64,000 nt of DNA from Diphasiastrum complanatum. Lineage: Eukaryota > Streptophyta > Lycopodiopsida > Lycopodiales > Lycopodiaceae. The notes below the pieces were generated by a model. The model saw only the letters and a list, made by a program, of their open reading frames with translations. It was not told the origin of the DNA and ran no database searches. The stretch is from the NCBI GenBank assembly GCA_029204225.1, contig MU832039.1:1-64000 (forward strand). Reading direction: 5' to 3'. Of the stretch, positions 1-11,693 are shown piece by piece; the first letter of the stretch is position 1; the number at the start of each line of letters is the position of its first letter. A program made the position numbers and the translations under genes.

Positions 1-1256
1 TTCTAAATATCCATTTAGAAATGCATTAGAGACATCTAGTTGAAGAACTTGCCAATTGAGAAAACAAGCAACAGAAATTATGATTCTAATTGATACCATC
101 TTTGCAACTGGAGAAAAAGTCTCCTCATAATCAAGTCCATAAACTTGAGCAGAACCTTTAGCACAAAGTCTAGCCTTGTACTTGTTGATTGTGCAATCTT
201 GATTATACTTGACTCAAAAAACCCACTTGCAACCACTGGTGTGCTTGTTGGATGGAAGATCCACAAGCTCCCATGTCTTATTGGCCATCAAAGCATCATC
301 TTCCTCCTTCATGGCAAGGTAACATTCCTTCGAGTTGATTGCATCATATACATCCTTTGGCTCCTCATGAGAAATAAAATAAGCACAATTAGTGGAGTTG
401 ATTTCCACTTGCTTGCCTCTATCTTCATAGGTAAGCCTCCTAGGCTCGGATCTTTCTCTTTGAGATCTCCTTGGTGAAAAGATTCGAGATGACTCCTCCT
501 CAATTCTCAGCCCCATCTCTCCATGATAGTCTTCAAGGGTGATTATTGGAGTATCTTTGTGAGAATCTTTGAACTCGGCCTCCTCAAGAATGTATTTTTG
601 ATCCTCATGGAATATAACATCCCTACTCTCAATTGTAGTTGAGGTAGATGGAACATAGATTTTGTAAGCTTTTTTGTTGGATGCTTATCCAACCATGATC
701 CCTTTAATAGAGTTAGGATCATCTCTTTTCCTTGTTTCCAAGGGCACATGAACAAAGCAAGCACAACCAAAAACTCTAAGGTGATCTACCTTAGGTTTCT
801 TCTTAAACAAGACTTCAAAAGGTGATTTTCCAGCAAGTTCATTATGAGGTAATCTATTGCACAAATAGTTTGCACAATTTATAGCTTCACTCCAATATTC
901 AATAGGCAAAGAAGCTTCAACTCGAATTGCTTTAGAACATTCACATAAAGATCTATTTTTCCTCTCAGCAGCTCCATTTTGAGATGGAGAATAAGCACAA
1001 GAAAACTCTCTCTTTATTCCTTCACCTTCACAGTATTCATGAAACTTGTTGGAGATGTATTCACCTCTTCCATCACATCTTAAAGCTTTAAATTTGAAAG
1101 AAAACTGTTTCTCAACATAAGCTTTGAAGATTAGGAAGTGATAAAAAACCATAGCCTTTGAAGAAAGTAGATACAACCAAGTATATCTAGTAAAGTCATC
1201 AATAAAGGTGACAAAACATGTTGCACCACCAATACTTTTAGAAGAGGAAAAATGTA
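1..1256 (-). pseudogene. Copia element B: integrase C-terminal half and start of RT (broken)
   Basis: This is the downstream half of a minus-strand Copia polyprotein, cut off by the window edge. Reading leftwards from 1256, it has the integrase core with a RCDGRGEY block (a variant of the usual SDNGGEY) and the SPSQNGAAERKNR block carrying the third catalytic acid. The integrase tail (PLETRKRDDPNSIKG) follows, then the start of RT (NKTWELVDLPSNKHTSGCKWVF). Frameshifts and stops near 520-690 and 210-270 break the frame. The other half of the same element lies at 7424-8960. The two halves join exactly once element A and one copy of its target duplication are removed. Element C (26372-31145) is a close relative. 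It cannot encode a working protein. Confidence 0.9.
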
Positions 1257-1261
1257 CATCC
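1257..1261. repeat. Target-site duplication (CATCC), left copy of element A
   Basis: CATCC lies immediately before the TG of the left LTR of element A and is repeated at 7419-7423 immediately after the CA of the right LTR. This is the 5-bp duplication expected of Copia integration, here into the integrase coding region of element B. Confidence 0.93.
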
Positions 1262-1943
1262 TGTTAAAAATTCACAATTCTAGCTTGACTAGTTTTGGTC
1301 ATATGACTTGTAAATAGTTAGATGGTCATGATGTGGCTTGTCACACGTGCCAAATAGCATAGGATTCCATTCATAAGGATGTTCTCAAGTAGAACTAAGT
1401 GTTAGAACCTTTGGAATGAGTCCAAATTATGCTTAGATACAAGGGAGAAAAAACAGGAGCTATTTTTGGTAATTTTTGCATTGTTGAGGGATCTCCAAGA
1501 TTCCAACCCTAACTTGGTAGGGATGAAAGATCCACCAAAATTAGAATTAGGGATAGGTTTAGGGCTACTCATACCTGCCCAAAATCGTGATGGATCATGT
1601 ATATATAGGTGATGATATCTCACCAAAATCAATCAAGCAATTTCATGTTTTTTCTCTCATAATGGTGCAATTGCTCTCTATGTTCATAATTGTTTGAGTA
1701 CTTATGATTACTAATGATTATATGATTGAATGTAGGTCTGGTGTACAGTACTCAGACTGTGGGAGGCCGTACTTTCACACGTGTGAAGCCTTCTTCAAGG
1801 ATTTGGGCCATTTAGTGAGGTTCAAGCATAGATTTTTGATGGATTTTGATGGTTCAACTTGTGCTAATCTTATGAAATCATAATCTATTGTTTCCCTCAT
1901 CATTTCAAGTGTTTTAGGATTCTTATTTTCTGTAATTTTTACA
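1262..1943 (+). repeat. 5' LTR of element A
   Basis: This 682-bp LTR begins TGTTAAAAATTC and ends TTTTTACA. A TATATATAG box near 1600 is the likely promoter core. A perfect palindrome TTCACACGTGTGAA lies at 1774-1787, and a related half site (CACACGTGCC) lies near 1342. Compared with the 3' LTR there are about seven substitutions and no indels, because both copies have the same length. Confidence 0.95.
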
Positions 1944-1955
1944 TGGTATCAGAGC
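1944..1955 (+). promoter_or_regulatory. Primer-binding site of element A (tRNA-iMet)
   Basis: TGGTATCAGAGC abuts the CA end of the 5' LTR. It is complementary to the 3' end of plant initiator tRNA-Met, the usual primer of plant Copia elements for minus-strand cDNA synthesis. Confidence 0.95.
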
Positions 1956-2754
1956 CTAAAGGCTGAAATGAGCTAAATCCTTGGTTTTCATTCAATTTGA
2001 TCACAATTTTTGATCTAAATCTTGTGTAGATTGGATCTTAGCATCTAGTATTGATTCTAGAACTCAAAGTGAGTCAAATACATTGGAGATTGGTGTTGTG
2101 TGACTTCATTTGCAGGTGTTTAGGTGTCTAAAACCAGAGGCAAAGTTGAATTCAATTCACATTACCAAGATAGCAAGTTTTGCTTGCTCCAAGCATTGAT
2201 TTCTAAGCGAGTTTTGGAGGTGATTTCATAGAGGAGGCTTTCTAGCATTCAAGGAGAGGGAAGATCAGAGTTTTGGGGACTCTTAAAGGCTGTTCTAAGG
2301 TGTAGTAGGCACCTCCTAAAGTGATTTAGGTTCATTCCAACCATTGCTTGACTTATGCACCAAATTAGATCAATTTTTCATCAATTTTGATCATTTTTTG
2401 CTTGTGATTGGATAGTAGATTGTGTTGCATCCTCATTAAGTTCCATTTAGATCTTTTAAAAGTGATTTTGGAATTATATTAGGTTGCTGAAATTCATGCT
2501 TGATCAGATCATTTGGAAGCTTTAATGTTCTTTATAGAAAGAGGGGCAATTCTACTAGTATTGTCTACTTCAATCAAGCAAGTGCATTGTTTCTAGTATT
2601 CTATGATTTGATTTTGTTAGAGATCATTCTTAGATCTTTATAGGAAGTCTATTACTGATCTTTTCAGGTCCCTAAGAAGTGGGATAAGGTAGACCTTCAA
2701 TCAAATCAATAGAAGTAACCTTCATTTGTGTCAAGTCCTTGATTAGGAGACTAG

Positions 2755-5700
2755 ATGGCATCTATAAATGCATATCTTTTGGATACTAATGAAAGGCTCA
2801 ACAAAACTAACTATTCCATATGGAAAGTTAGAATGGAATCCATCATGATCATGCAAGTTCTGATGGAAATTGTAAATGGTAAGGAGGGTGAACCTATTCA
2901 TCCTCAAGAAAAAGCCAAATACATCAAGAGGTGCAATGTTGCACTACATTGCATAAAAATGAATGTTGCAAATGAACTCTTAAGAGAGGTAGGAGATTGC
3001 ACTTCAGCTCAAGATGCTTGGGAGACTTTGCAAAAGGTCTATGAATCCAAGAACCAAACTAGAATGTTAGCTTTGAAGAATCAAATCTATAGAAGCTATC
3101 AAAAGAAAGGAGAGAGTGCACATACTTTTGTCCTAAGAGTAAAGGAATTGAACAAAGAGCTAGCCTTTATAGGTGATCCTATCAAGGATGAAGAGCTTGT
3201 TCAACTCATATTGAATGGACTAAGCTTTGAATTTGACAATTTGGTTCAGGGATATGCAATTATGGGTAAGCTACCCATACTTGAAGAACTCCAAGGCACA
3301 CTCATGGCCGAGGAATCAAGAAGGAGCCAAATGCAAGAGAGGATGGATAGGCTTTCCATCCAAGGTGGAGATGACCAAGCTCTCTTCACCAAAGGCAAAG
3401 GCAAGTCCAAAGGCAAAGTATCAACATTCAAGAAGTCTACAAAGCTTGAGGATCAAGAAGGACCCTCAAAGGCATCTCCATCAACCACCAAAGTCAAGAA
3501 GGACAAATCAAAGGTGAAGTGCTACTATTGTAGCAAGATGGGGCATTATGCCTCGGAATGCTTCAAGAGGAAGCAAGATCAAAGTCAAGCCAACATGAAC
3601 AAAGAGGAGGAGGAGGAGAGTTCACATGAGGACTCTTTCATGATGTCCATATTTTCTTCAACAAGCTTTAAAGGAGAAGATCCTTGGTGGATTGACTCGG
3701 GTGCTAGTTCACACATGACTAGTAAAAGGGAGTTTTTCTCTTCTCTCTTATCTTATGATGGACCTATAAAGTCTATCTATACAGCAAATGATGAAGCTTG
3801 TAAGATTGAAGGAGTTGGTAGCATTCCCCTTTGCTTAGGATCTTCCAAAAAGATCAACATAGAAGGTGTTTTGTACATTCCTACAATAACAAAGAATCTA
3901 CTAAGTGTTGGCCAAATGGTAGACAATGGTTTCAATGTTGATTTTGCTTCAAATGAATGTTTCATCAAGAAGAAGGGTAAGATAGTGGCTAAGGGCACTA
4001 GACTTGGCAAACTTTATAAGTTGGATGCATTTGTGGATACTAATGTTTTCATGTTGGCCGAGAAGAGCAAGATATCTACCTTTACTTTATGGCACAAAAG
4101 ACTTGGACATGTCAACTCGGGTTCCATGGAGGCTATGATCAAGGAGGAGTATGCTTTAGGCCTACCAAGGTCTATTGGGAAAGAAGACAAGGTTTGTGAA
4201 TCTTGTGCCTTATCCATGGCACATAAGAAAGTATTTCCTAACTCCATCACAAAGTCATCTCATCCTCTTGAACTCATACACTCGGATGTGCACATTGCTA
4301 GCACCAAATCTAATGGAGGTTCATCCATGTTTTTAACCTTCATTGATGACTACTCAAGATATTGTTGGGTGTTCTTACTTTCCTTCAAGTCTCAAGTATT
4401 TGATACTTTTGTAAAGTTCAAGTTGTTTGTGGAAAAGCATCATAATCATAGCATCAAGATTCTTAGAAGTGACAATGGTGGAGAATTCATCTCCAATGAG
4501 TTCAAGGCCTTTTGTGAGGAGGAAGGGATCAAGAAAGAGACTTCTTGTCCTTACACTCCTCAACAAAATGGAGTTGCTGAAAGAAGGAATAGAACATTAT
4601 GTGAATGTTCTAAGGCTTTAAGATTAGATGCTTGTTTGCCCAAATCCTTTTGGGGTGAGTCTCTTGTATGTGCAAACTACTTGATGAATAGGGTGTCTTG
4701 CAAAGCAATTGAAGGCAAAACTCCTTATGAGATGTTGTATGGAAAGAAACCCAATCTTAATCACTTGAAAGTTTTTGGGTGTATATGTTATGTGCATGTG
4801 CCATTGGAAACAAGAACCAAGGAGGATCCATCTTCCACAAGAGGGATCATGCTTGGATATGCAAGCTCAAGCAAGGGCTACAAAGTCTATCTCCCATCCT
4901 TGAACAAATTTGTTGTTTCAAGGGATGTCATCTTTGATGAACATCATATGCATATGCTCGAAGAAGGCTCAAGTGCTATAACAATCAAGAAGAAGATGGC
5001 CGAGGAGCAAGATCTTGGTTTTGAGGAGGAGCTCATGGAGGAGCAAGCACCAAACCCACCTATCACACCAAGGAGATCTTCAAGGGCAAAAGTGGAGCCA
5101 TCAAGGCTCACATATCAAGGAAAAGGACAGCAAGTTGAGGGTATCTCATCCACTTCTTATGCTTTATCTAGTTTTGAAGAACCATCTAATGTTGAAGATG
5201 CATTGAACTCCAAAGAATGGTATAAAGCTATGTTGGATGAGTATGATGCCTTGATTGAGAATGAAACTTGGTTGCTTGTTGAGAGACCTCAAAGGAATGT
5301 AATAGGATGCAAGTGGGTCTTCAAGCTTAAGTTGAATGCAAATGGGAGTGTTAACAAACATAAAGCAAGATTAGTTGCAAAAGGTTATGCTCAAGAGATA
5401 GGGATAGACTATGAGGAAACTTTTGCACCCGTGGCCAAGATGGTCACAATAAGGCTAATCATCGCACTTGCATCACATTTTGGATGGATTCTATGTCAAA
5501 TGGATGTCTCTAATGCTTTCTTGAATGGTTTTTTGGAAGAGGATATCTATATGGGGCAGCCACAAGGGTTCATCAAGCATGGAATGGAGAACAAAGTATG
5601 CCATCTCCAAAGAAGCATCTATGGCTTGAAGCAAGCCTCGAGATCTTGGAATTCAAGACTACATTGCTATCTTATTTCACTTTCTTTTGCTCAAAGTGAA

Positions 5701-5817
5701 TATGATCCCACTCTTTACATTAAGTTTGATGATGTTGGTATTGTACTTTTACTCATTTATGTAGATGACATATCATTAGTGGAAATAGTGTTGATGATAT
5801 TGAAAAAATCAAGATAG
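2755..5817 (+). pseudogene. Gag-Pol of element A, N-terminal 1020 residues up to the frameshift
   Basis: This is a Copia Gag-Pol polyprotein. Residues 1-200 are the Gag/UBN2-type capsid region. The zinc knuckle CYYCSKMGHYASEC is at 256-269, and the protease active site DSGASS starts at residue 314. The pre-integrase HHCC region and the integrase core (HSDVH, RSDNGGEF, NGVAERRNR) follow. The RT begins with GCKWVFKLKLN and reaches IYVDD. Directly after YVDD the frame changes and stops 17 codons later. The rest of RT and RNase H continue one frame over (to 6722). A one-base loss near 5770 explains this; two-base gain is the alternative. The ATG at 2755 is chosen because the N-terminus matches that of the other Copia elements here (LLDTNERLNKTNYSIWKVRM). 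Confidence 0.93.
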
Positions 5818-6722
5818 ATCTATCCTTAGAGTTCAAGATGGTAGATCTAGGGTGTCTTCACTTCATCTTAGGCATAGAAGTACTTAGAGGGTCTGCTTTT
5901 ATCTTTATAAGTCAAGTAAACTATGCTCAAAGTCTTTTGAAGAAGTTTAAGATGGAAGTATGCAAAAGTGTTGACACACCAATGGAGCAAGATGTAAAAG
6001 TGCCAAATGAAGATGATGAAAGATCCTTCATGGACATCACTTTGTTTAGGCAAATTATAGGTTCCTTAATGTGGATCACTATAACTAGACCAGATCTTAG
6101 CTTTAGTGTATGTAGGTTGAGCCAATCCATGCAAAATCCATTGAATATCCATTGGAAAAAGGCTAAGAGGATTCTAAGATACATCTCGGGTACATTGGAT
6201 TTTGGGATTCTATATAGAGGAGATGTGATTAACCTTCATGCATTTAGTGATTCAGATTTTGCAGGGGACAAGAGGGATAGGAAATCAACAAGTTCCTATT
6301 CAACTTTCATAGGAGAAGGTGTGGTTTCATGGCTTTCAAAAAAGCAAGAAACTATATCTCTATCTTCAACCGAGGCCGAGTACAAAGCTTTGACAACCAC
6401 TACAAAGGAGGTACTTTGGATCAAGAGATTATTGGTGGAACTAAAGATCATGGATTCAGAGGAGGCACCAATCATCTACAATGACAATATATCAGCCCAA
6501 CACCTTGCATCTAACCCAATCTTCCATGCAAGATCTAAGCACATTGAGATATGCCATCACTTTGTGAGAGAAATGGTGCAAGCCAAGGAGATTGCTTTGG
6601 AGCATGTTCCAAGCAATGAATGTGTAGCTGATCTACTTACTAAACCACTTCAAAAGACACCTTTTATGAAGTTCATATCATCACTTGGAGTGATTAGTAA
6701 AGCAATGATTGAACCAAGCTAG
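5778..6722 (+). pseudogene. C-terminal part of element A Pol: RT tail and RNase H, shifted frame
   Basis: This is the continuation of the element A polyprotein in another frame. It covers the RT connection (FKMVDLGCLHFILGIEV), the segment TPMEQDVKVP...ITRPDLSFSV, and RNase H with DSDFAGDK, SSTEAEYKAL and the YNDN acidic residues. It ends at ...KAMIEPS-stop, five bases before the purine tract. The frame is open to the end, so the shift near 5770 is the only lesion seen in the polyprotein. The first ATG in this frame (5838) is internal and is not a biological start. Confidence 0.9.
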
Positions 6723-6725
6723 ATA

Positions 6726-6736
6726 GTGAGGAGGAG
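6726..6736 (+). promoter_or_regulatory. Polypurine tract of element A
   Basis: The purine-rich run GTGAGGAGGAG lies directly before the TG of the 3' LTR. This is the expected plus-strand primer site. Confidence 0.85.
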
Positions 6737-7418
6737 TGTTAAAAATTCACAATTCTAGCTTGACTAGTTTTGGTCATATGACTTGTAAATAGTTAGATGG
6801 TCATGATGTGGCTTGTCACACGTGCCAAATAGCATAGGATTCCATTCATAAGGATGTTCTCAAGTATACCTAAGTGTTAGAACCTTTGGAATGAGTCCAA
6901 ATTACGCTTAGATACAAGGGAGAAAAAATAGGAGCTATTTTTGGTAATTTTTGCATTGTTGAGGGATCTCCAAGATTCCAACCCTAACTTGGTAGGGATG
7001 AAAGATCCACCAAAATTAGCATTAGGGATAGGTTTAGGGCTACTCATACCTGCCCAAAATCGTGATGGATCATGTATATATAGGTGATGATATCTCACCA
7101 AAATCAATCAAGCAATTTCATGTTTTTTCTCTCATAATGGTGCAATTGCTCTCTATGTTCATAATTGTTTGAGTACTTGTGATTACTAATGATTATATGA
7201 TTGAATGTAGGTCTGGTGTACAGTACTCAGACTGTGGGAGGCCGTACTTTCACACGTGTGAAGCCTTCTTCAAGGATTTGGGCCATTTAGTGAGGTTCAA
7301 GCATAGATTTTTGATGGATTTTGATGGTTCAACTTGTGCTAATCTTATGAAATCATAATCTATTGTTTCCCTCATCATTTCAAGTGTTTTAGGATTCTTA
7401 TTTGCTGTAATTTTTACA
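6737..7418 (+). repeat. 3' LTR of element A
   Basis: This 682-bp LTR matches 1262-1943 base for base except for about seven substitutions. It carries its own copy of the TTCACACGTGTGAA palindrome at 7249-7262. It is followed by the second CATCC at 7419-7423. Confidence 0.95.
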
Positions 7419-7423
7419 CATCC

Positions 7424-8960
7424 GAGTGTATAAGCTCTAAAGGATGAGTAGTCTTTATAAAAGACTTCTGATATGGCTTTCTGTGTGATTTTGCAATAGC
7501 ACAAGCCTCACAAGGCTTAAAATCTTTTGAAAGAGATTCTGGAAGACCAATTGCCTTCACTTTCTTGACCATAGAGGACATAGATTTAAAGTTAGGATGC
7601 CCTAATCTTCTATGCCACAACTCCTCCTTAGATAACAAAGCAACTTCACAAAGATTTGCATTCTCATAAGAATTCGACATAAACATTCCACCACATCTAG
7701 ATCCATCAGCCAGGATCTCATCATTTTTCTAGATAAAGCAAGTATTGGAGTTGAACTTTACATTACAACCATTATCAAGCAACTTTCCCACACTAATCAA
7801 GTTCTTTGTAAGTTTTGGAATGAAAAGAACATTAGAAATTGCAAGAACTTTTGAAGAAGCAAGTTTCAATAGAATGTTGCCAATTCCTTCTATAGAGCAC
7901 TCATGATCATTAGCAGTATAAATAGATCTCTTAAGTTCTTTGTAAGGTACAATTGAGTCAAATGACTCCTTTGAACATCACATATGTGAAGAAGCTCCAC
8001 TATCTATGTACCAAGCTCCATCTTTCTTGAAAGGTGATGAAGAAAAACTAGACACCATAAGTGATCCTTCTCCATCACTTGCAACAGAATCTTCTTCAAT
8101 ATCTTTGGAGGGATTAGCTTGCTTGAGTTGGTTTTTCTTCTTAAAGCAATTAGAGGCATAGTACCCCTTCTTGCCACGGAAGAAACACTTCACTTTCTTC
8201 TTCTTGGTCTTTGAAGTAGAAGGATGAGATGAATCATCCTCTTCACCATCTTTGTCTTGATCTTTGGCTTTGTCTTTGTTGGATGCTTGAGAGAACTGGT
8301 TCTTACTCCTTCCTTTATGCTTGTCTTTGACAAAGAGGGCTTTGTCACTTCCACCATGCTCGAGTTTGTTCATCCTGGAAAGTTTATAGCTTTGCCTAGA
8401 TTCTTCAGAAATAAGAATTCCTTGGAGAGTTTCGAGATTAGGCAACTCCTCCTTAATGGCAAAAGACTGAACAAGATTATCATAGTCATCTCTCAAGCCA
8501 TTTAAAATGACTTGAACTAGCTCATCTTGGTTAATGGTAACACCAACATAGGAAAGCTCTCTATGTAAATCTTTAACTCTCAGAACATAGTTTGATGCAC
8601 TCTCTTCACTTCTTTGTAAATTTGGAAAATCTGATTCTTAAGAGTGAGTATTATAGAAGTATTCTTTGCTTCATAGATGGACTTAAGTGCATCCCAAACT
8701 TCTTTGGCTGTAGTGCAAGATCCTATCTCTCTCAGAATTTCATAAGATACATTCATCTTAATGAAATGTAGAGCCATTCTAGCTCTCTTCCTATACTTAG
8801 GAATTTCAGCCTGTGCTTGAGGCTCCTCCTCAACACCAAGCACAATGTCCATAACATCCTGGAGTATCAAGATAGACTCCATTCTGAACTTCCAAATTGA
8901 GTAATTAGAAGTGTTTAGTCTTTCATTTGCTTCTAGAAGATATCCTCCCAAAGGTGACAT
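7424..8960 (-). pseudogene. Copia element B: Gag, protease and integrase N-terminus (broken)
   Basis: On the minus strand the start is at 8960 (MSPLGGYLLEANERLN). The Gag capsid region breaks near 8580 and resumes at 8496. The zinc knuckle is degraded: CFFRGKKGYYASNC has lost the second cysteine and the histidine. The protease motif DSGASSHM is followed at once by a stop near 7975. The pre-integrase segment LWHRRLGHPNF with CEACAIAKSH ends at HSDV, where element A is inserted. It is a clear pseudogene whose downstream half is at 1-1256. Confidence 0.9.
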
Positions 8961-9715
8961 TTTGATGAAGACTTCTTAGTTATTGGACTGCAATATGTCT
9001 GAGCTTGTTCCAATCAGACTTAAAGTTGTTGCTCTCTTTCACTATAGGTAGTTTCAAGGATGTACTACCTTCCTATGTGAAACACTTGCAACTTTATTTG
9101 AGATGGATTTCAAATATTCCACAAGACAAGTTATCTAGATCAGACACACAAGTGGATTGAGACACTTTGGCTAGTTTGAATCCTACTTTTGGCATGTGTG
9201 AAATGTATCAAAAGAAAACACTATTGACACTCAGAAGACTCAAAGGGTATTCAATTACTTCAAAATTAGTCTTGATCTTCAGTTTCTTGTGTAGGATGCT
9301 CAAAACAATGGATTCAGAACAAAGCAAGGTTGAATCAAATCAAAATGTTGTCACTCGGATTTTGGACCTATCCCTATCCTCTTTAAGAGCTTATAACTCT
9401 TGATAGGCACATCAGATTGATTTGGCTTCAATTTTTATGGAAAGTGTAGATCATAAGCTTTCCATCAAGCTAAACACCACTATCTTTGGATCCACAAGCA
9501 AGGAATTAAAAGGGACTGAAAATCTCTGATTTTCACACGTGCGGAATTCCAAAATTCCCTACTACCAATATTCAGGTCTGAAAATTCAGTTCCAATCCGA
9601 TATGATCCAAATACACTTCAGAGAAAGGTGAGAAAAAGTGCAAAACTATTTTTTGCTTGAATTAGCTCTCAATTTCTTGTACAATCAGAGATGTTAGCAT
9701 GCAAAGCTCAATTTG
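8961..9715 (-). other. Untranslated leader of element B
   Basis: About 755 bp lie between the primer-binding site and the Gag ATG of element B. No credible coding frame was found. The leader of element C (29585-30341) is homologous throughout. Both carry a CACACGTGCGGAATTCC site (near 9534 and 30159), related to the recurring CACACGTGTG motif. Confidence 0.75.
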
Positions 9716-9727
9716 GCTCTGATACCA
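9716..9727 (-). promoter_or_regulatory. Primer-binding site of element B (tRNA-iMet)
   Basis: GCTCTGATACCA on the plus strand reads TGGTATCAGAGC on the minus strand. It abuts the LTR that starts at 9728. Confidence 0.93.
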
Positions 9728-10504
9728 TGACAAATTTTCCAGAATTCACATGTGTGGGGAATGTCCACAAGTATGATGGATCTAATTAAGCTTTGTGATT
9801 AGCACAATAACCTGATTCTAGATTGATTAACAAGATCTAGTTCAGAAGATATAGCTTAATCACAATCTAGCATGCTAAGCATCAGAATATGATAGCAATA
9901 AATCAATAATGAGCAAAAGTACAAGATATCAGTGTATTAGCATTAGTCTCAACACGAGTTAGAGAGAGAAAGATAGAGAGATAACAAGCAAAACCTGTGT
10001 GGATCCAAAATGGCATGAGATAGCTACAAAGCTTTGGTTCTTCAACACAAAATATGAGGAGAGCTACACATATTTATGGAGTTTGAGGTAGCTCGAGGTA
10101 GAACCACATCCATCCATCATTTAATGACATCTAAAGTGAAAACTAGAGTGTGTGACATTTGTCACTTCTCATGCATGAAACTCTACCAACTTTTTCCAAG
10201 TGTGCTAGTTCTAGCTAGAAATGTACAAATCATCATGCATGTGTCCATTACACTTTGTGCATGCCTTGTATGTCACTATGGATCACTTATAATTAATGCA
10301 TGTTTTCTACAAGCATAATTTTGCTAATTCTATGTCTACAAACTATATGCAAGTTGTACTCATCAATCTAGATATGACATATCCATGTAGCTCGAGTTCT
10401 ATCTAGGCCAAACTTGGCATTTTGCATTTATGAACAACATACTTGCATGGTACAATATTTGTTGCAAGCCTAAAGTCAAAATGGATTATTTTTTCATTTC
10501 AACA
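9728..10504 (-). repeat. 5' LTR of element B
   Basis: This 777-bp LTR (TGACAAA...TTCAACA on the plus strand) is bounded on the left by the primer site. The outer end is fixed by comparison with the C-element LTR (30354-31145) and the solo LTR (46259-47053), which end at the same place. A TATA-like stretch on the minus strand (CCATAAATATG) lies near 10070. The partner LTR is outside the window, so its target duplication cannot be checked. Confidence 0.88.
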
Positions 10505-11314
10505 ACTATTTCATCTTAATGAACACTTGACATATTCAAACACAAAATTCTATGGGAATGGAAAATGATATAGCATTTATTTCTTGGAAATGCAAAAAAT
10601 TAAAGCTAACCAATTTTAGAAAGAAGTATTTAGGTCTAATTGTGAAGCACTACTTGAAGTTCACAAATGAGGAGGTTACTATATGTGGTTGTGAGATTAA
10701 CCAAGTCCTTCCAAACATAGATAATGTTTGCACTTTAATAAGTGGCTTGAATGATAAAGTGATAAAGGAATTCCTTTAAACACACCCACAAGGATTGGAA
10801 TGCAATTGCATGATTGGCTGGTGAGACCGTTGTTGTTGTAGAGAAGAATCACAAAAAATGGACCATGAAAACTTAGATCTCCCTCTCTCATAAAATGAGG
10901 ACATGATGGAGGTATGCAGCAAAATTCTATTAAACTCATGTTTGTTCTTGGAAGGTCTATTGTAGATAACAACAAGCATCTTAGTTGGCATTACGTTATG
11001 TTTGGATTGAATGCTCCAAAAAAATCAACTATAATGACCATGTGGCTCAAGGAGCAAAATATTTTCATTACATTATGTGTTTTTCACTATTTGTCAAGTT
11101 AGAGGTCAATGTTTCATTTTTTTCCTCGTCAATAGTTGATTTTGTAAGCTGAAAGTTTGTTTCATTCAAAATACTTGTTTCTCTTCATCTACCTGCTTGC
11201 TCTTTCTCCCTTCTTCTGATCATGATAGAAATTTGAAAATGTGAAGTTTGAGAGGACTTCAAGATTGCAAGATAAATCATTTTTCTCAAAGATGATTTCC
11301 ATATGATAATTAAA
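10505..11314. other. Intergenic sequence with no recognised feature
   Basis: Only short reading frames occur here. One of 75 codons (10552-10779, plus) and overlapping minus frames at 10697-10991 resemble no family I recognise and show no codon or motif signature. This is probably decayed repeat DNA outside the LTR of element B. Confidence 0.5.
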
Positions 11315-11339
11315 TCAACCTTGCCAATAACTCACACAA

Positions 11340-11690
11340 TAGACTGAAATGGCTGCCCACAAGAGAGTGGCTAACTCTTTGTTGAGAGATTTTATCCTTA
11401 CCACATAGTCTTGTGCACTTTCATCACTCCTTCTCATGCTTTGCAGGGTTTGATTCCTAACCATGAGGACTCTAGAAGTGTTGTTTGATTCATAGATTAT
11501 TCTTAAAAAATCCCAAGCCTCTTTAGCACTAGTACATAAAGATACTCTTCTCAAAATATCATTACTAACATTCATCTTTATACAATGAAGTTCTAGTCTA
11601 GATTTTTTCTTGTATCTTATTAACTCTTGTGCACCAAGAGGTTCATCTTCTTTTTTAATCAAGTCTATCCTGCTGAACTGATGTTGCAGT
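11340..11690 (-). pseudogene. Copia Gag fragment
   Basis: A minus-strand frame reads LELHCIKMNVSNDILRRV, then TSAKEAWDFLRIIYESNN and YVVRIKSLNKELA. These match the capsid region of elements A, B and F in this window. It has no start, zinc knuckle or downstream pol, and it abuts an unrelated gypsy gag at about 11690. It is an isolated scrap left by rearrangement. Confidence 0.82.
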
Positions 11691-11693
11691 ACC

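Larger units (their letters stand above)
1262..7418 (+). mobile_element. Full-length Copia LTR retrotransposon A, nested in element B
   Basis: The element is 6157 bp. It has two 682-bp LTRs (TG...CA), a tRNA-iMet primer-binding site directly after the left LTR, a gag-pol reading frame, a purine tract directly before the right LTR, and a 5-bp CATCC target duplication. The LTRs differ at about seven positions by eye, about 1%, so the insertion is fairly recent. The polyprotein has one frameshift just after the RT YVDD motif, so the copy is probably not autonomous, although every domain is present. The Copia lineage cannot be assigned safely without a phylogeny. Confidence 0.96.

Noticed and set aside
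5760-5840. Programmed ribosomal frameshift in element A
   Set aside because: The shift lies in the middle of RT, just after YVDD, not at a Gag-Pol boundary. The related element D is a single frame, so a mutation is the simpler explanation.
10552-10779. A 75-codon plus-strand frame as a possible gene
   Set aside because: No motif, family resemblance or neighbouring gene structure supports it. It is within the length expected by chance in AT-rich DNA.
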